DNA of 64,000 bases from Gammaproteobacteria bacterium. Lineage in GTDB: Bacteria; Pseudomonadota; Gammaproteobacteria; Steroidobacterales; Woeseiaceae. The notes beneath the pieces are model-generated. The model did no database searches, had not been told where the DNA came from, and was given only the letters and a program-made list of their open reading frames with translations. Position 1 is the stretch's first letter; each line of letters opens with the position of its first letter. The position numbers and the translations under genes were made by a program. Location of the stretch: NCBI GenBank assembly GCA_029863305.1, contig JAOTVR010000003.1, positions 1-64,000 on the forward strand, given 5' to 3'. Shown one piece after another: positions 1 to 8,454 of the stretch.

Positions 1-225
1 TTCAAACTTGCCTACGAGCACTCCGAGCGCCTGCAGCTGAATCTGAACCTGCGCTATCAGCGCTTCGAGGCACAGGACTGGGCACTCGATGGGGTCACGC
101 CCGCCGCGGTGCCGCTGCTGTTGTCACTAGGAGCGGAACCCTACGATGACGATGTGCTGATGGTCGGCATCGGCTTCCGCTACAAAGTCGGCGGCGGCGG
201 AGCCAGCGCCGGCGCCGAAGAATAA
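1..225 (+). CDS. C-terminal end of an outer-membrane beta-barrel protein (partial)
   Basis: Only the last 74 codons are in the window; the gene starts upstream. Alternating polar and hydrophobic residues (LQLNLNLRYQRF, then VLMVGIGFRYKV) look like the last two strands of an outer-membrane barrel joined by an acidic loop. The final strand resembles the ends of MtrB/PioB-type or OprD-like barrels, but the family cannot be fixed from this piece. Unusually, the protein does not stop at the terminal aromatic strand: a Gly/Ala/Glu tail (GGGGASAGAEE) follows. The gene converges on the ABC permease gene. Confidence 0.6.
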   Translation, partial: FKLAYEHSERLQLNLNLRYQRFEAQDWALDGVTPAAVPLLLSLGAEPYDDDVLMVGIGFRYKVGGGGASAGAEE

Positions 226-227
226 TT

Positions 228-266
228 GGGGTCGAACCGAGCTTTCAGGAATCGCGGTTCGACTCC
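228..266. terminator. Hairpin between convergent genes, probable bidirectional terminator
   Basis: GGGGTCGAACCG (228-239) pairs with CGGTTCGACTCC (255-266) to form a 12-bp stem with one G-U pair and a 15-nt loop. It starts 3 bp after the upstream stop codon and ends 6 bp before the stop of the convergent permease gene. The following T tract is weak (ATTTCCTT), so termination efficiency is uncertain. Confidence 0.55.
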
Positions 267-272
267 ATTTCC

Positions 273-2702
273 TTACTCGTAACGCAGTGCCAATACCGGG
301 TTCGCTCGGGCAATGCGGAATGCGTGCCCCGCCACAGTCGTCCAGGCGAGCAGAACGGCGATCGCACCAGCCACAAGCAGAATAATTATCGGTGATTCGA
401 TCCGGTCCGCGAAAAAATCGAGGTAGAGATTAGACGCGAAGAACGCGGCGGGTAACGCGAGAGCCAGAGCCCACATCACTGGTTTCGAGAATTGCCAGAC
501 CAGCAGTTTTGCGATCTGTGTCGAGCTCGCTCCGAGTACCTTGCGCACACCGATTTCCTTGGTTCGCTGCGCGGCCATGAACGCCGCAAGGCCGAACAAA
601 CCTATGAGTGCCAGGGACAGCGCGACGAAAGCGAATCCGGCCAGCGCAATGTTCATGTACTTCAGAATCTTGTACACATCATCGAAAACTTCGTCGAGAA
701 ATCGTCCCTGCATAGGGTACTCGGGTATCACGCGCTTCCACACTTGCTCGATCTCGTCGACCGTATCGATGATATTTCCGTGCGTAATTCTGACTGAACC
801 CATGCGGAACGTCTCGGGCTGGTAGGTGTACATCCACGCCTTTTCCGCATTGAATAGCCCGACGATGTTCTGGGTTGGCACGACACCAACGATTACCATT
901 TCGCGAAGCGTATCTTCCTCGTCGAGGTCGTAGAAACGCTGGTTCAGTGCATCTTCCGGTCGGTCTATCCCGAGCCTCACGAGAGCCAGCTCATTGACCA
1001 GGACGTTGATGACCTCCGATTCCTCGGAGACGTACTCGTCGTTCGCGATATCCCGGCTCAGATTTCGGCCAGCCAGCAGCGGAATATCGTAAGTCTCGAG
1101 AAACTCGGGCGACATGCGTAGCAGCTGAATTTGGAATTTGCCCGCCTCGTCACCAGGGTTGCCAGCAACATTCGTCGTAGAGTTGGTTTGCTCATAAGGT
1201 ACTTGTGAGGAATACGCCACGCTGTCAACATTCGGTAAGGCTTCCAGTTCGTGCCGAAGCGTGTCCAGCTTCTCACTGATACCGTCGGTTTCGAGGCGGC
1301 CAAGACCGTATATCTCGGACCGGGGGAATTCGTAGCTACTCTCTTTTACCTTTTCGTTCTGCATGTAGACGATCGCCACAATCGCGAGCATGAACGCAGA
1401 GATGGCGAATTGCGCGCCGATCATGAAGGAACGGACCGTCGATCCCTTTTTGCCCTTGCGGGCCACTTCGCGCAATGCGTCAATCGGACTTGCCCTGGTT
1501 ATCAGCCAGGCGGGATACAACCCGGCGCAAAAGCCAACAAGCGCTGTGGTGGCGATCAGCCACGGCAATGTCCGCAGGTAATCCAGCGTCATGACCTTGC
1601 CTGCCGCATTATTGAACAGAGGAATGACAAGCTCGAGTGCCGCGACCGCAACCAGCATCGCGATCCCCGAAATAACCAGGCTCTCGATGAGAAATTGACT
1701 CAGGAGCTGTCTTTGGCCGGCACCCATCGTCTTGCGCATGCCAACTTCGCGACTTCTGCCAAGCGACTGCGCAGTCGCGAGATTCGTGTAATTAACGCAG
1801 GCGACAATAAGCACCAGAAAACTCAGGATGCCAATAACAGCAATTACAGGCATTCCAATCGTATCCCAGATAGCAACATTGGCGTGTTGCAGCGAGCTAA
1901 TCCAAAAAGCGGAAATGACTTCCCTCTTCTCCTCCGGCACCAGGCGCTCGTAAATTCCGTCCGCCTGCGCCTGCAGCCAGGCAGCGTCGAACTCGTCCGG
2001 CAGCAGCACATAGGTCATATTGCCCATCGACCAATTGTTCCACTCGCCGGCTTCATCGAAATCGCGTAGCCGGCTCAATGACTTGATCGGGCCGATTACA
2101 TCCATGGGTACGTCCATGACCGGCAAGGAGTTGAAGTGCGAATTCTGCGGCACGTCTTCAATGACCGCCGTGACGTGAAAGTCATGCTCATTATTCAGCG
2201 TGATGACCTCACCGATAACATCGGTGCCACCAAAGTACTTGATTGCCGCGGCTTCAGTAATGATCACACCCGAAGGATCGTCCAGCGCCGTCTCGTCGCC
2301 GTGGACATAGCTGAAATCGAAAATTTGCAGCAGATCCGGATCTGCAAATCGGATGGTCTGGTAGAAGCTGTCTGTTCCCATCGTGAGCAGGTATTCGAAA
2401 GCTATTGTCCTTGCTACCGCCTCCACGGCCGACAACTCCGACTTGAATATCGGGCCGACTGCCGTAAACGTCGTATTCATCTTTTCGATGCCGACATCCA
2501 GCTCTGGCGCCGCGTACGCACCGATGATGTACGTTCTGTCGCTCTTCTCGAAGAACACATCGTGGCTCTGCTCGTACTTGATAAGCAGCCCACCGAAAAC
2601 ATAAATCGTCATGCCTATAGCAAGACCGGCAATATTGATGAATGCGAACAGCTTGTTTTTCCGGAGATTTCGGACCGCGATTTTTACGTTGTTCCAAAAC
2701 AT
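273..2702 (-). CDS. MacB/FtsX-type ABC transporter permease, two-domain
   Basis: The 809-aa protein opens with a short cytoplasmic start (NVKIAVRNLRKNKLFAFINI) and a first membrane segment at about residues 20-42. A large periplasmic MacB_PCD-like domain follows, then FtsX permease segments near 285-420. A second periplasmic domain and a C-terminal FtsX block from about 675 follow (KEIGVRKVLGAS; ending NPVLALRYE). The EVGMRKTMGA and EIGVRKVLGA repeats mark the two FtsX halves, so one polypeptide carries both permease modules. It is the last gene of the HlyD-ATPase-permease operon, 33 bp after the ATPase. These transporters use cytoplasmic ATP hydrolysis to drive periplasmic movements that expel peptides, drugs or lipids. 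The substrate cannot be read from the sequence. Confidence 0.9.
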   Translation of the reverse strand: MFWNNVKIAVRNLRKNKLFAFINIAGLAIGMTIYVFGGLLIKYEQSHDVFFEKSDRTYIIGAYAAPELDVGIEKMNTTFTAVGPIFKSELSAVEAVARTIAFEYLLTMGTDSFYQTIRFADPDLLQIFDFSYVHGDETALDDPSGVIITEAAAIKYFGGTDVIGEVITLNNEHDFHVTAVIEDVPQNSHFNSLPVMDVPMDVIGPIKSLSRLRDFDEAGEWNNWSMGNMTYVLLPDEFDAAWLQAQADGIYERLVPEEKREVISAFWISSLQHANVAIWDTIGMPVIAVIGILSFLVLIVACVNYTNLATAQSLGRSREVGMRKTMGAGQRQLLSQFLIESLVISGIAMLVAVAALELVIPLFNNAAGKVMTLDYLRTLPWLIATTALVGFCAGLYPAWLITRASPIDALREVARKGKKGSTVRSFMIGAQFAISAFMLAIVAIVYMQNEKVKESSYEFPRSEIYGLGRLETDGISEKLDTLRHELEALPNVDSVAYSSQVPYEQTNSTTNVAGNPGDEAGKFQIQLLRMSPEFLETYDIPLLAGRNLSRDIANDEYVSEESEVINVLVNELALVRLGIDRPEDALNQRFYDLDEEDTLREMVIVGVVPTQNIVGLFNAEKAWMYTYQPETFRMGSVRITHGNIIDTVDEIEQVWKRVIPEYPMQGRFLDEVFDDVYKILKYMNIALAGFAFVALSLALIGLFGLAAFMAAQRTKEIGVRKVLGASSTQIAKLLVWQFSKPVMWALALALPAAFFASNLYLDFFADRIESPIIILLVAGAIAVLLAWTTVAGHAFRIARANPVLALRYE

Positions 2703-2735
2703 TGGACGTTCCGCCTTGATCTGGTTTCGTTATCG

Positions 2736-3416
2736 TTACGCAGCGCGTCTGTTGTCGGTAACGACGTGGCCGTCAAACAGGTTTACTGTGCGCCGCGCAT
2801 AATCCGAATGAGCAGCGGAATGCGTCACCATGACGATGGTCGTTCCTTCAGCGTTCAGTGAACGCAGCATTTCCATGACCTCCTGACCATGCGCTGAATC
2901 GAGGTTACCCGTCGGTTCGTCAGCCAGGATCAGCGGCTGGTTGCCGACCACCGCTCTCGCAACGGCGACACGCTGCTGTTGGCCACCTGATAATTGTCCG
3001 GGCATATGCCTGGCGCGATGCGCGATACCCATGCGATCCATCGCTCCGGCCACGCGCTTCCTGCGCTCGGCTGATGGCATATCGTGATACAAGAGCGCCA
3101 GCTCGATATTTTCGGCAACATTGAGTTCATCAATCAGATTGAAGCTTTGAAAGATGAAACCGATGTTCTTCTTGCGTATCGCGCTGCGCTGCGCTTCGGA
3201 ATATTTCGCAACGTTCTCGTCGAAGAAGAAGTAGTCGCCGTCAGTCGGGTTATCGAGCAACCCGGCAATGTTGAGCAATGTCGATTTGCCGCAACCCGAC
3301 GGGCCCATGACCGCGACAAAGTCACCCTGATCGATTTCGACGTTCACGCCATTGAGTGCGACCGTCTCTACCTCGTCCGTCCGGTATACCTTAAATAGAT
3401 TGTGCAATCTGAGCAT
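2736..3416 (-). CDS. MacB/LolD-type ABC transporter ATP-binding protein
   Basis: A 226-aa nucleotide-binding subunit. Visible motifs are Walker A (GPSGCGKST), a Q-loop (FQSFNL), the signature [14 protein letters not shown], Walker B (LILADEPTG) and the H-loop (MVTHS). The ORF track starts 24 bp upstream, but the ATG at 3416 (MLRLHNLF) has a GGGGG ribosome binding site 8 bp away and matches family N-termini, so I use it. It lies 16 bp after the HlyD gene and 33 bp before the permease. It should couple ATP hydrolysis to the adjacent permease at the inner membrane. Confidence 0.92.
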   Translation of the reverse strand: MLRLHNLFKVYRTDEVETVALNGVNVEIDQGDFVAVMGPSGCGKSTLLNIAGLLDNPTDGDYFFFDENVAKYSEAQRSAIRKKNIGFIFQSFNLIDELNVAENIELALLYHDMPSAERRKRVAGAMDRMGIAHRARHMPGQLSGGQQQRVAVARAVVGNQPLILADEPTGNLDSAHGQEVMEMLRSLNAEGTTIVMVTHSAAHSDYARRTVNLFDGHVVTDNRRAA

Positions 3417-3432
3417 TCTGGAACCCCCAATC

Positions 3433-4746
3433 TCAATCAAGCGTTAATCGATCCATGCCGACGTAGTTCGTGTACGGCGATGTAATAACTTGCTCACCAG
3501 GCTCGAGCCCGTCGAGAACTTCAATAAAATCCGTATTGCGGCGCCCGAGACGGACCGGGCGCTTCACGGCCTCGGTGCCATCTGCGGAGACAACAAACAA
3601 CCAGTTGCCGCCGGTCTCCTGATAGAACGAACCATTCGGTATCAGTAAGGCATCAGAGTTATCACCGAGCGTCAATTTGAGTTGTAGCGTCTGTCCGCGC
3701 CGCAAACCGACGGGTTCCTCATCAAAGACCATGTCGACCTCGAACTGGCCGTTGTTCACCTGTGGATAAATCTTTGACACCCGCAGGTCGTAGCTTCGGC
3801 TGCCGTGATCGGCCGTCGCGAACTGCTGCAGATCGACCCGGCCGAGATAGAATTCGTCGATCTGAACGTTCAGCTTGTATCCGTCCGGGTCGTCGATTTG
3901 ACCAAGACGGCCACCACGGACGATCGACTGACCGACCTCGATATTGAATCCGGACAGCTTGCCGTGTACTGGCGCCCGAACATTGAGGTCATCGAGATTC
4001 TTGCGTGCAAATCCGAGGCTGGCCTGCAATTGAGTCCCTGCTTCGCGTAACTGGCTCAACTGCTGCGTCTGCATGCGAGCGTCTGTTGCCTGGCTTTCCA
4101 CTGTTACTTCGCGCCGCCTGGTGTAGTAAGTCAGCTCGTCCTGTAACTCATCAACCGTGGACTGGGGTACGAGCTCCTTGGCGGCCAGTTCGCGTTGCCT
4201 CGCGATACTGCGATTCAGCCGAACCATCTGATAATCGATTTCGACCAGATTGCGTTTGTGCGACAGGCGATTCTGCTCGAGCTGCAGCTCAATCGTGCGC
4301 ATATTGTTGAGCTGCTCGGTCACGGCTGCCTCACGCCCCAGAACTTCAAGTTGCAGATTGGTATTCGACAACAGAGCGATCGGATCGCCGGCCTCGACGA
4401 GCGTGCCGTCCTCGACCAGCACCTGCTCGACACGGCCACCTTCGATGGCGTCGAGATATACGGTGCTGCGTGGCACGAGACGGCCACGTAGCGGAATGAA
4501 ATCCTCAAAGGTGCCAACGGTCACCGGAGAGACGAATACCCGCTGTGCGTTGACACTGAGGCTGCGGCCGCCAAGCAGCATTCCGACCAGCCACCAGGTA
4601 AACAGGATCGCGATGCCTCCGGCCAGGCCATATCCGACCATGCGGCTGCGCGACGTCTTCTTCTCGACAATCCGATCCATGCTCTGGCCGGAAATGTTGA
4701 CGCTCGGGTTTTCGTGATCGTCTGCGATTCGGCTGATGTTGCTCAC
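3433..4746 (-). CDS. HlyD/MacA-family periplasmic adaptor protein
   Basis: A 437-aa adaptor. A cytoplasmic head of about 35 residues precedes one membrane anchor (about residues 38-60, GLAGGIAILFTWWLVGMLL). A split biotinyl-lipoyl domain flanks a long coiled coil (about 125-235, rich in Q/E/L/R), and beta-barrel and membrane-proximal domains follow. The start is GTG with a GAGAG ribosome binding site, about 40 nt downstream of the start site predicted from the sigma-54 promoter. As first gene of the operon it would link the ABC pump to an outer-membrane channel. No TolC-like gene is in the window. The transported substrate is unknown. Confidence 0.9.
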   Translation of the reverse strand: MSNISRIADDHENPSVNISGQSMDRIVEKKTSRSRMVGYGLAGGIAILFTWWLVGMLLGGRSLSVNAQRVFVSPVTVGTFEDFIPLRGRLVPRSTVYLDAIEGGRVEQVLVEDGTLVEAGDPIALLSNTNLQLEVLGREAAVTEQLNNMRTIELQLEQNRLSHKRNLVEIDYQMVRLNRSIARQRELAAKELVPQSTVDELQDELTYYTRRREVTVESQATDARMQTQQLSQLREAGTQLQASLGFARKNLDDLNVRAPVHGKLSGFNIEVGQSIVRGGRLGQIDDPDGYKLNVQIDEFYLGRVDLQQFATADHGSRSYDLRVSKIYPQVNNGQFEVDMVFDEEPVGLRRGQTLQLKLTLGDNSDALLIPNGSFYQETGGNWLFVVSADGTEAVKRPVRLGRRNTDFIEVLDGLEPGEQVITSPYTNYVGMDRLTLD

Positions 4747-4795
4747 GCGGCTCTCGTTCTCGGTATCGCCGGACAGGCGATCTCACCAGTATGAA

Positions 4796-4813
4796 TAGCA
4801 AAGAGCGTGCCAA
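4796..4813 (-). promoter_or_regulatory. Sigma-54 (-24/-12) promoter of the HlyD-ABC operon
   Basis: On the minus strand the sequence reads TTGGCACGCTCTTTGCTA. This matches the RpoN consensus TGGCACG-N4-TTGCW at every defined base, with correct GG-to-GC spacing. It points into the HlyD gene and gives a leader of about 40 nt. The adjacent regulator carries the GAFTGA loop that activates sigma-54 polymerase. Confidence 0.9.
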
Positions 4814-4894
4814 GTTGAGAAGTGTTTGATTTTTAAGAAAAAGTAAAGGAATCGAATAGAATGGACGTGGCAAAGCCAGGAAAATCCATCCAAT

Positions 4895-4935
4895 ACTGTA
4901 CGAAACCGGACACCTACTGTACGATTTCGAACAGT
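4895..4935. promoter_or_regulatory. Paired upstream activator sites for the NtrC-type regulator
   Basis: ACTGTACGATTTCGAACAGT (4916-4935) is a near-perfect palindrome of the form ACTGT-N-CGA-NN-TCG-N-ACAGT. A second copy with a degraded right arm (ACTGTACGAAACCGGACACC) sits at 4895-4914. The copies are exactly 21 bp apart, two helical turns, and lie about 110-150 bp upstream of the predicted sigma-54 start site. That is standard geometry for an enhancer-binding protein. They fall inside the longest ORF of the regulator gene, which argues that its true start lies downstream. Confidence 0.75.
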
Positions 4936-4950
4936 CGTGAGAGCCAACAT

Positions 4951-6330
4951 TTGACTGATTCGGCCAAAATCCTGATCGTCGACGATGACGAGGACATCCT
5001 GACAGCGGGACGTTTGCTGCTGCGACGCAGCTTCGGTGACGTGATCACCTGCCGTCGGCCGGAAGAAGTCCCTGATCTTCTAGAGCAGCATGCTTTTGAT
5101 GCCGTAATGCTCGACATGAACTTCGGGCCGGGCGAATCGTCTGGCAAACAAGGACTTGAATGGCTCGAACGTATTCTGCTGATCGACCCGCAAATGGTCG
5201 TCGTCATGATCACGGCTCACGGCAGCGTGGACACCGTGGTCGAGGCGATGAAACGTGGGGCGACCGACTTCGTGGCCAAGCCCTGGCAAAACGAAAAGGT
5301 CGTTGCGACGATTTCCGCCGCGGTCGAGTTGCATCGCAGCCGCATCGAAACCCACTCCTTGCGCAGGGCAAATCGCGCGCTGCGAGAAGCCACGTCCGGA
5401 GCTGACACGGCGATCGTCGGTACATCAGTACCAATGCGCGAGGTTCTTTCCATCGTCGAGCGCACTGCCCCAACCGACGCAAACATCCTCATTCTTGGTG
5501 AGAATGGTACGGGCAAGGAATTGATTGCCCGCGAAGTGCATCGACGATCGTCGAGATCGCATCAGGTGTTTCTTACTGTCGACATGGGATCAATCAGCGA
5601 ATCTCTGTTCGAATCGGAGCTGTTCGGGCATCGAAAAGGTGCCTTTACCGGAGCGGATGACGACCGCCTCGGACGATTTCAGGCCGCCGATGGTGGCACC
5701 TTGTTTCTTGATGAGATCGGCAATCTGCAGCCGCATCTGCAAATCAAACTCCTGCGGGCTCTCGAACAGCGTCGGGTGACCCCGGTTGGCTCCGACAAGG
5801 CGCAGGAATTCAATGTACGCGTGATTGCGGCGACTAACGTACCTGCTGAAGCGCTTCGGGATGAGCGACGGTTTCGTCCCGACCTGCTGTTTCGATTGAA
5901 CACGGTGGAGATTACCGTGCCGCCGCTGCGGGAACGGCGCGACGATATCCTGCCGATTGCCAGTCACTACAGCCGGATCTACTCTCGAAAATACGATAAG
6001 GCCGCCAGGTCTTTTTCCTCTGCTGCTGAAAAAGCGATGCTCGAATACGATTGGCCGGGCAACGTACGCGCGTTGCGGCATTCGGTTGAGAGAGCCGTCA
6101 TACTCGCTGCCGGCCCTGTGCTCGAGGTCGACGATCTACAGCTCAGACCAGGCGTGACAGTGGCCGAATCGTCGGCTCCCGAGCCGGTTGCGCTGAGTCT
6201 CGAACAGGTGGAAAGGCAGACAATAGAATCCGTATTGCAAAAGCACGGCTTCAATATCTCACACGCTGCAAAAGAACTCGGCCTGACCAGGGCGTCTCTG
6301 TACCGGCGTATGGAAAAGCATGGTCTATAG
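4951..6330 (+). CDS. NtrC-family sigma-54-dependent response regulator
   Basis: From the TTG at 4951 the protein is 459 aa. The receiver domain (1-120) has acidic residues D11/D12, phospho-acceptor D55 (VMLDMNF) and K110. The AAA+ domain has Walker A GENGTGKE (183-190), the sigma-54 contact loop GAFTGA (230-235) and Walker B FLDEIG. A Fis-type helix-turn-helix ends the protein (HAAKELGLTRASLYRRM). The ORF track starts at ATG 4861, but that would add 30 residues unlike any receiver domain and would run through the palindromic operators. TTG 4951 has GAG upstream and yields TDSAKILIVDDD, a typical start. The gene overlaps the kinase gene by 11 bp and is divergent from the exporter it probably activates. 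Confidence 0.93.
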   Translation: MTDSAKILIVDDDEDILTAGRLLLRRSFGDVITCRRPEEVPDLLEQHAFDAVMLDMNFGPGESSGKQGLEWLERILLIDPQMVVVMITAHGSVDTVVEAMKRGATDFVAKPWQNEKVVATISAAVELHRSRIETHSLRRANRALREATSGADTAIVGTSVPMREVLSIVERTAPTDANILILGENGTGKELIAREVHRRSSRSHQVFLTVDMGSISESLFESELFGHRKGAFTGADDDRLGRFQAADGGTLFLDEIGNLQPHLQIKLLRALEQRRVTPVGSDKAQEFNVRVIAATNVPAEALRDERRFRPDLLFRLNTVEITVPPLRERRDDILPIASHYSRIYSRKYDKAARSFSSAAEKAMLEYDWPGNVRALRHSVERAVILAAGPVLEVDDLQLRPGVTVAESSAPEPVALSLEQVERQTIESVLQKHGFNISHAAKELGLTRASLYRRMEKHGL

Positions 6331-7672
6331 ACGCTTCGCTGTCGTCCTGGCAATTCGACTCGTCGTCGTCGGGCTTGCCATTGCAGCGGTTGTTTGGCTG
6401 TTACTGCAGCCTGGCCATCACGGCGCAACCGTCCTTGCTGTCGGCATCCTGGTCATATTTGCAACGGAACTCTGGTGGTTCATCAGCAGAACGAACCGGG
6501 AGGTTGTACGCTTTCTGGATGCCGCGCGTTACGCGGACTACTCACAGCGATTCAGCCTGGAGGGTATTGGTGCCGGCTTCGGCGAGCTCGGCGAAACGTT
6601 CACGGACATCCTGGACAGGATGTACGAGCAGCGCGCTGACCAGGAAGTTGAGCTGCGCCAATTGCGCGCCCTCATCGACCACATTCCGGTCCCTCTTCTG
6701 ACGGTCCACACCGACAAGTCGATCACACTGCAGAACAACGCCTCAAGACGCCTGTTCGGCGCGTCTCACATTACACGGCTAAGTGACCTCCGGCAGTTTG
6801 GCAGCGGCTTTCATGACGCGGTCGCGGAGGCTGTGCCTGGCAACAGGGAACTCGTGACGTTCTCCGTGGATGACGTCGAGTATCGGTTGACGCTTGCGAC
6901 GACAGAAAATATTGTGGCCGGCGATAGTAGTCGACTGGTTTCGCTGCAGGATATACAGAGCGAGCTTGACATCACGCAGGCACAGGCATGGCAAGACCTC
7001 GTGCGCGTGCTGACTCACGAAATCATGAATTCGATCACTCCGGTGACATCGCTGGCGAAGACTGCGGCCCACGTCATTGATGACGTAATCGACAAGGCCG
7101 GGCCCGACTCTTCAATGTCTGCTGATCTGGACGACTTGCGCGATGCTGTGTACACCGTCGCACGTCGATCCGACAGCCTGATGCAATTCGTGCACAGCTA
7201 TCGGCAGCTGACCCGGCTCGCGCCGCCCGAGAAAAAACGTGTCAACCTTGCGGACTTGTTCGCGTCTGTTACCCGGCTTGCCGAAGCAGAGTGGCCCGGC
7301 AGTGAGTCGATTCTGTCAAAGCAGGTGGAGCCGGCAGAGCTCGATGTTTACGCAGACAGGGACCTGTTAGAGCCGGTTTTGCTGAATCTGCTGCGCAACG
7401 CCTTGCAGGCTACGGCAGAACAGGAACCAGCGAAAATAGACCTTCGCGGCCATCTGAATCGGCGCGGCAACGTCGTTATCGACCTATGCGACAACGGTCC
7501 GGGTGTACCGGAAGACATTGCGAGGCAGATCTTCGTGCCTTTCTTTACAACGAAGGACCAGGGGTCCGGCGTTGGTCTGGCCCTTGCGCGACAAGTCATG
7601 ACCGCGCACGGAGGTTTCATACGGGTTGGTCAGAATGAGGGTGGGGGCGCCAGATTCACCCTCACGTTTTAA
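6320..7672 (+). CDS. Membrane sensor histidine kinase partnered with the sigma-54 regulator
   Basis: 450 aa. Two membrane helices (about 10-30 and 36-55) are separated by only a few residues, so almost no periplasmic sensor loop exists. A HAMP-like linker, a PAS-like segment (about 115-215) and a HisKA helix with phospho-acceptor H233 (LTHEIMNSITP) follow. The ATPase domain has an N box (NLLRNALQA), G1 (DNGPGVP), F box (FFTTK) and G2 (GSGVGLALA). This is an NtrY-like layout. The lack of a periplasmic domain suggests it senses a membrane or cytoplasmic cue, perhaps envelope stress or the exporter's substrate. It overlaps the response regulator gene, so the pair is translationally coupled. Confidence 0.92.
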   Translation: MVYRRFAVVLAIRLVVVGLAIAAVVWLLLQPGHHGATVLAVGILVIFATELWWFISRTNREVVRFLDAARYADYSQRFSLEGIGAGFGELGETFTDILDRMYEQRADQEVELRQLRALIDHIPVPLLTVHTDKSITLQNNASRRLFGASHITRLSDLRQFGSGFHDAVAEAVPGNRELVTFSVDDVEYRLTLATTENIVAGDSSRLVSLQDIQSELDITQAQAWQDLVRVLTHEIMNSITPVTSLAKTAAHVIDDVIDKAGPDSSMSADLDDLRDAVYTVARRSDSLMQFVHSYRQLTRLAPPEKKRVNLADLFASVTRLAEAEWPGSESILSKQVEPAELDVYADRDLLEPVLLNLLRNALQATAEQEPAKIDLRGHLNRRGNVVIDLCDNGPGVPEDIARQIFVPFFTTKDQGSGVGLALARQVMTAHGGFIRVGQNEGGGARFTLTF

Positions 7673-7692
7673 TCGGGACCGGTCGGCGATTC

Positions 7693-8454
7693 TCAGTAGG
7701 CGACGGAGAATCTCTGTCGCACGTGCGCCGCGTTTTCAGCCTCGTCGATCAGCGCAACCGCGAAGTCGGCCCTCGAAATCCTGCTCTTGCCACGCGCGTC
7801 CTCGAGTAAAGCGTCGCCGCCAATGCGGAAAACACCGCTACGCTCCCCATTGGTGAAGTTCTTCGCCGGTGTCGCATAACTCCACTTCACATCACTGACC
7901 GTGCGCAAATAGTCGAGCGCCAGAACCTGGCCCTGAATCTCGAGTTCCAGGCTCTTCGGGACAAATATTTTTGGTATTTTATCCGCCCAGAGAACGCCGG
8001 GCTCGACCTCGAGCGTACCTGAACCGCCGACGTGAATCAGGCGCGGCGCATCGTCGCCGATTTCGCGCAGGACGTTGACCACTTTTTCCACAGCAATCCG
8101 CTGAATGGCGTTCTCCGGCTTTTTCGATTTGCCGATGATGCCGCGGACCGAGATGACAATGACATCCTGGCCGACGGCCAGGTCTGCGATACTTTCAGCA
8201 TCGAGCAGATCCCCCGCAACCACCGACAGGTGTGGGTGTCGCCGCTGAATCCGTGACGGATCGCGCGACACCGCCGTGACGAAATGCCCGCGCTGCAGCG
8301 CTTCGTCGACAACGTGCGTTCCGACTTTACCTGTCGCACCGTAGACGAGAATTTTGAGCTCGTCTGCCTGCTCACCCTCGGCACTGGCCGCTGTCATTGC
8401 GGCGAATAATACGGCAGCGAACAGAAATACCCGAGATACCGTTGTCTTGATCAA
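7693..8454 (-). CDS. Exported NAD(P)-binding atypical SDR-like protein
   Basis: 253 aa starting with TTG directly after the stop of the halogenase-like gene, with a strong GGAGGGG ribosome binding site. A signal peptide (about 1-25, cleaving near ASAEG) precedes a Rossmann fold with the NAD(P)-binding motif GATGKVG and an NmrA/YwnB-like body (VVAGDLLDAESI; HVGGSGTLEV). A signal peptide on a cofactor-dependent fold is unusual: it implies export by Sec, with the cofactor acquired outside, or an N-terminal anchor. It is the last gene of the aryl polyene run, so a role in late pigment modification is possible but unproven. Confidence 0.75.
   Translation of the reverse strand: MIKTTVSRVFLFAAVLFAAMTAASAEGEQADELKILVYGATGKVGTHVVDEALQRGHFVTAVSRDPSRIQRRHPHLSVVAGDLLDAESIADLAVGQDVIVISVRGIIGKSKKPENAIQRIAVEKVVNVLREIGDDAPRLIHVGGSGTLEVEPGVLWADKIPKIFVPKSLELEIQGQVLALDYLRTVSDVKWSYATPAKNFTNGERSGVFRIGGDALLEDARGKSRISRADFAVALIDEAENAAHVRQRFSVAY

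Noticed and set aside
256-266. GGTTCGACTCC, which looks like a tRNA T-arm
   Set aside because: It is one arm of a 12-bp inverted repeat between convergent genes. No acceptor stem, anticodon arm or D-arm can be built around it.
1251-2069. 272-aa plus-strand ORF opposite the ABC permease
   Set aside because: It is antisense to a well-supported gene, has no domain signal, and has shadow-type composition (rich in R, Q and H).
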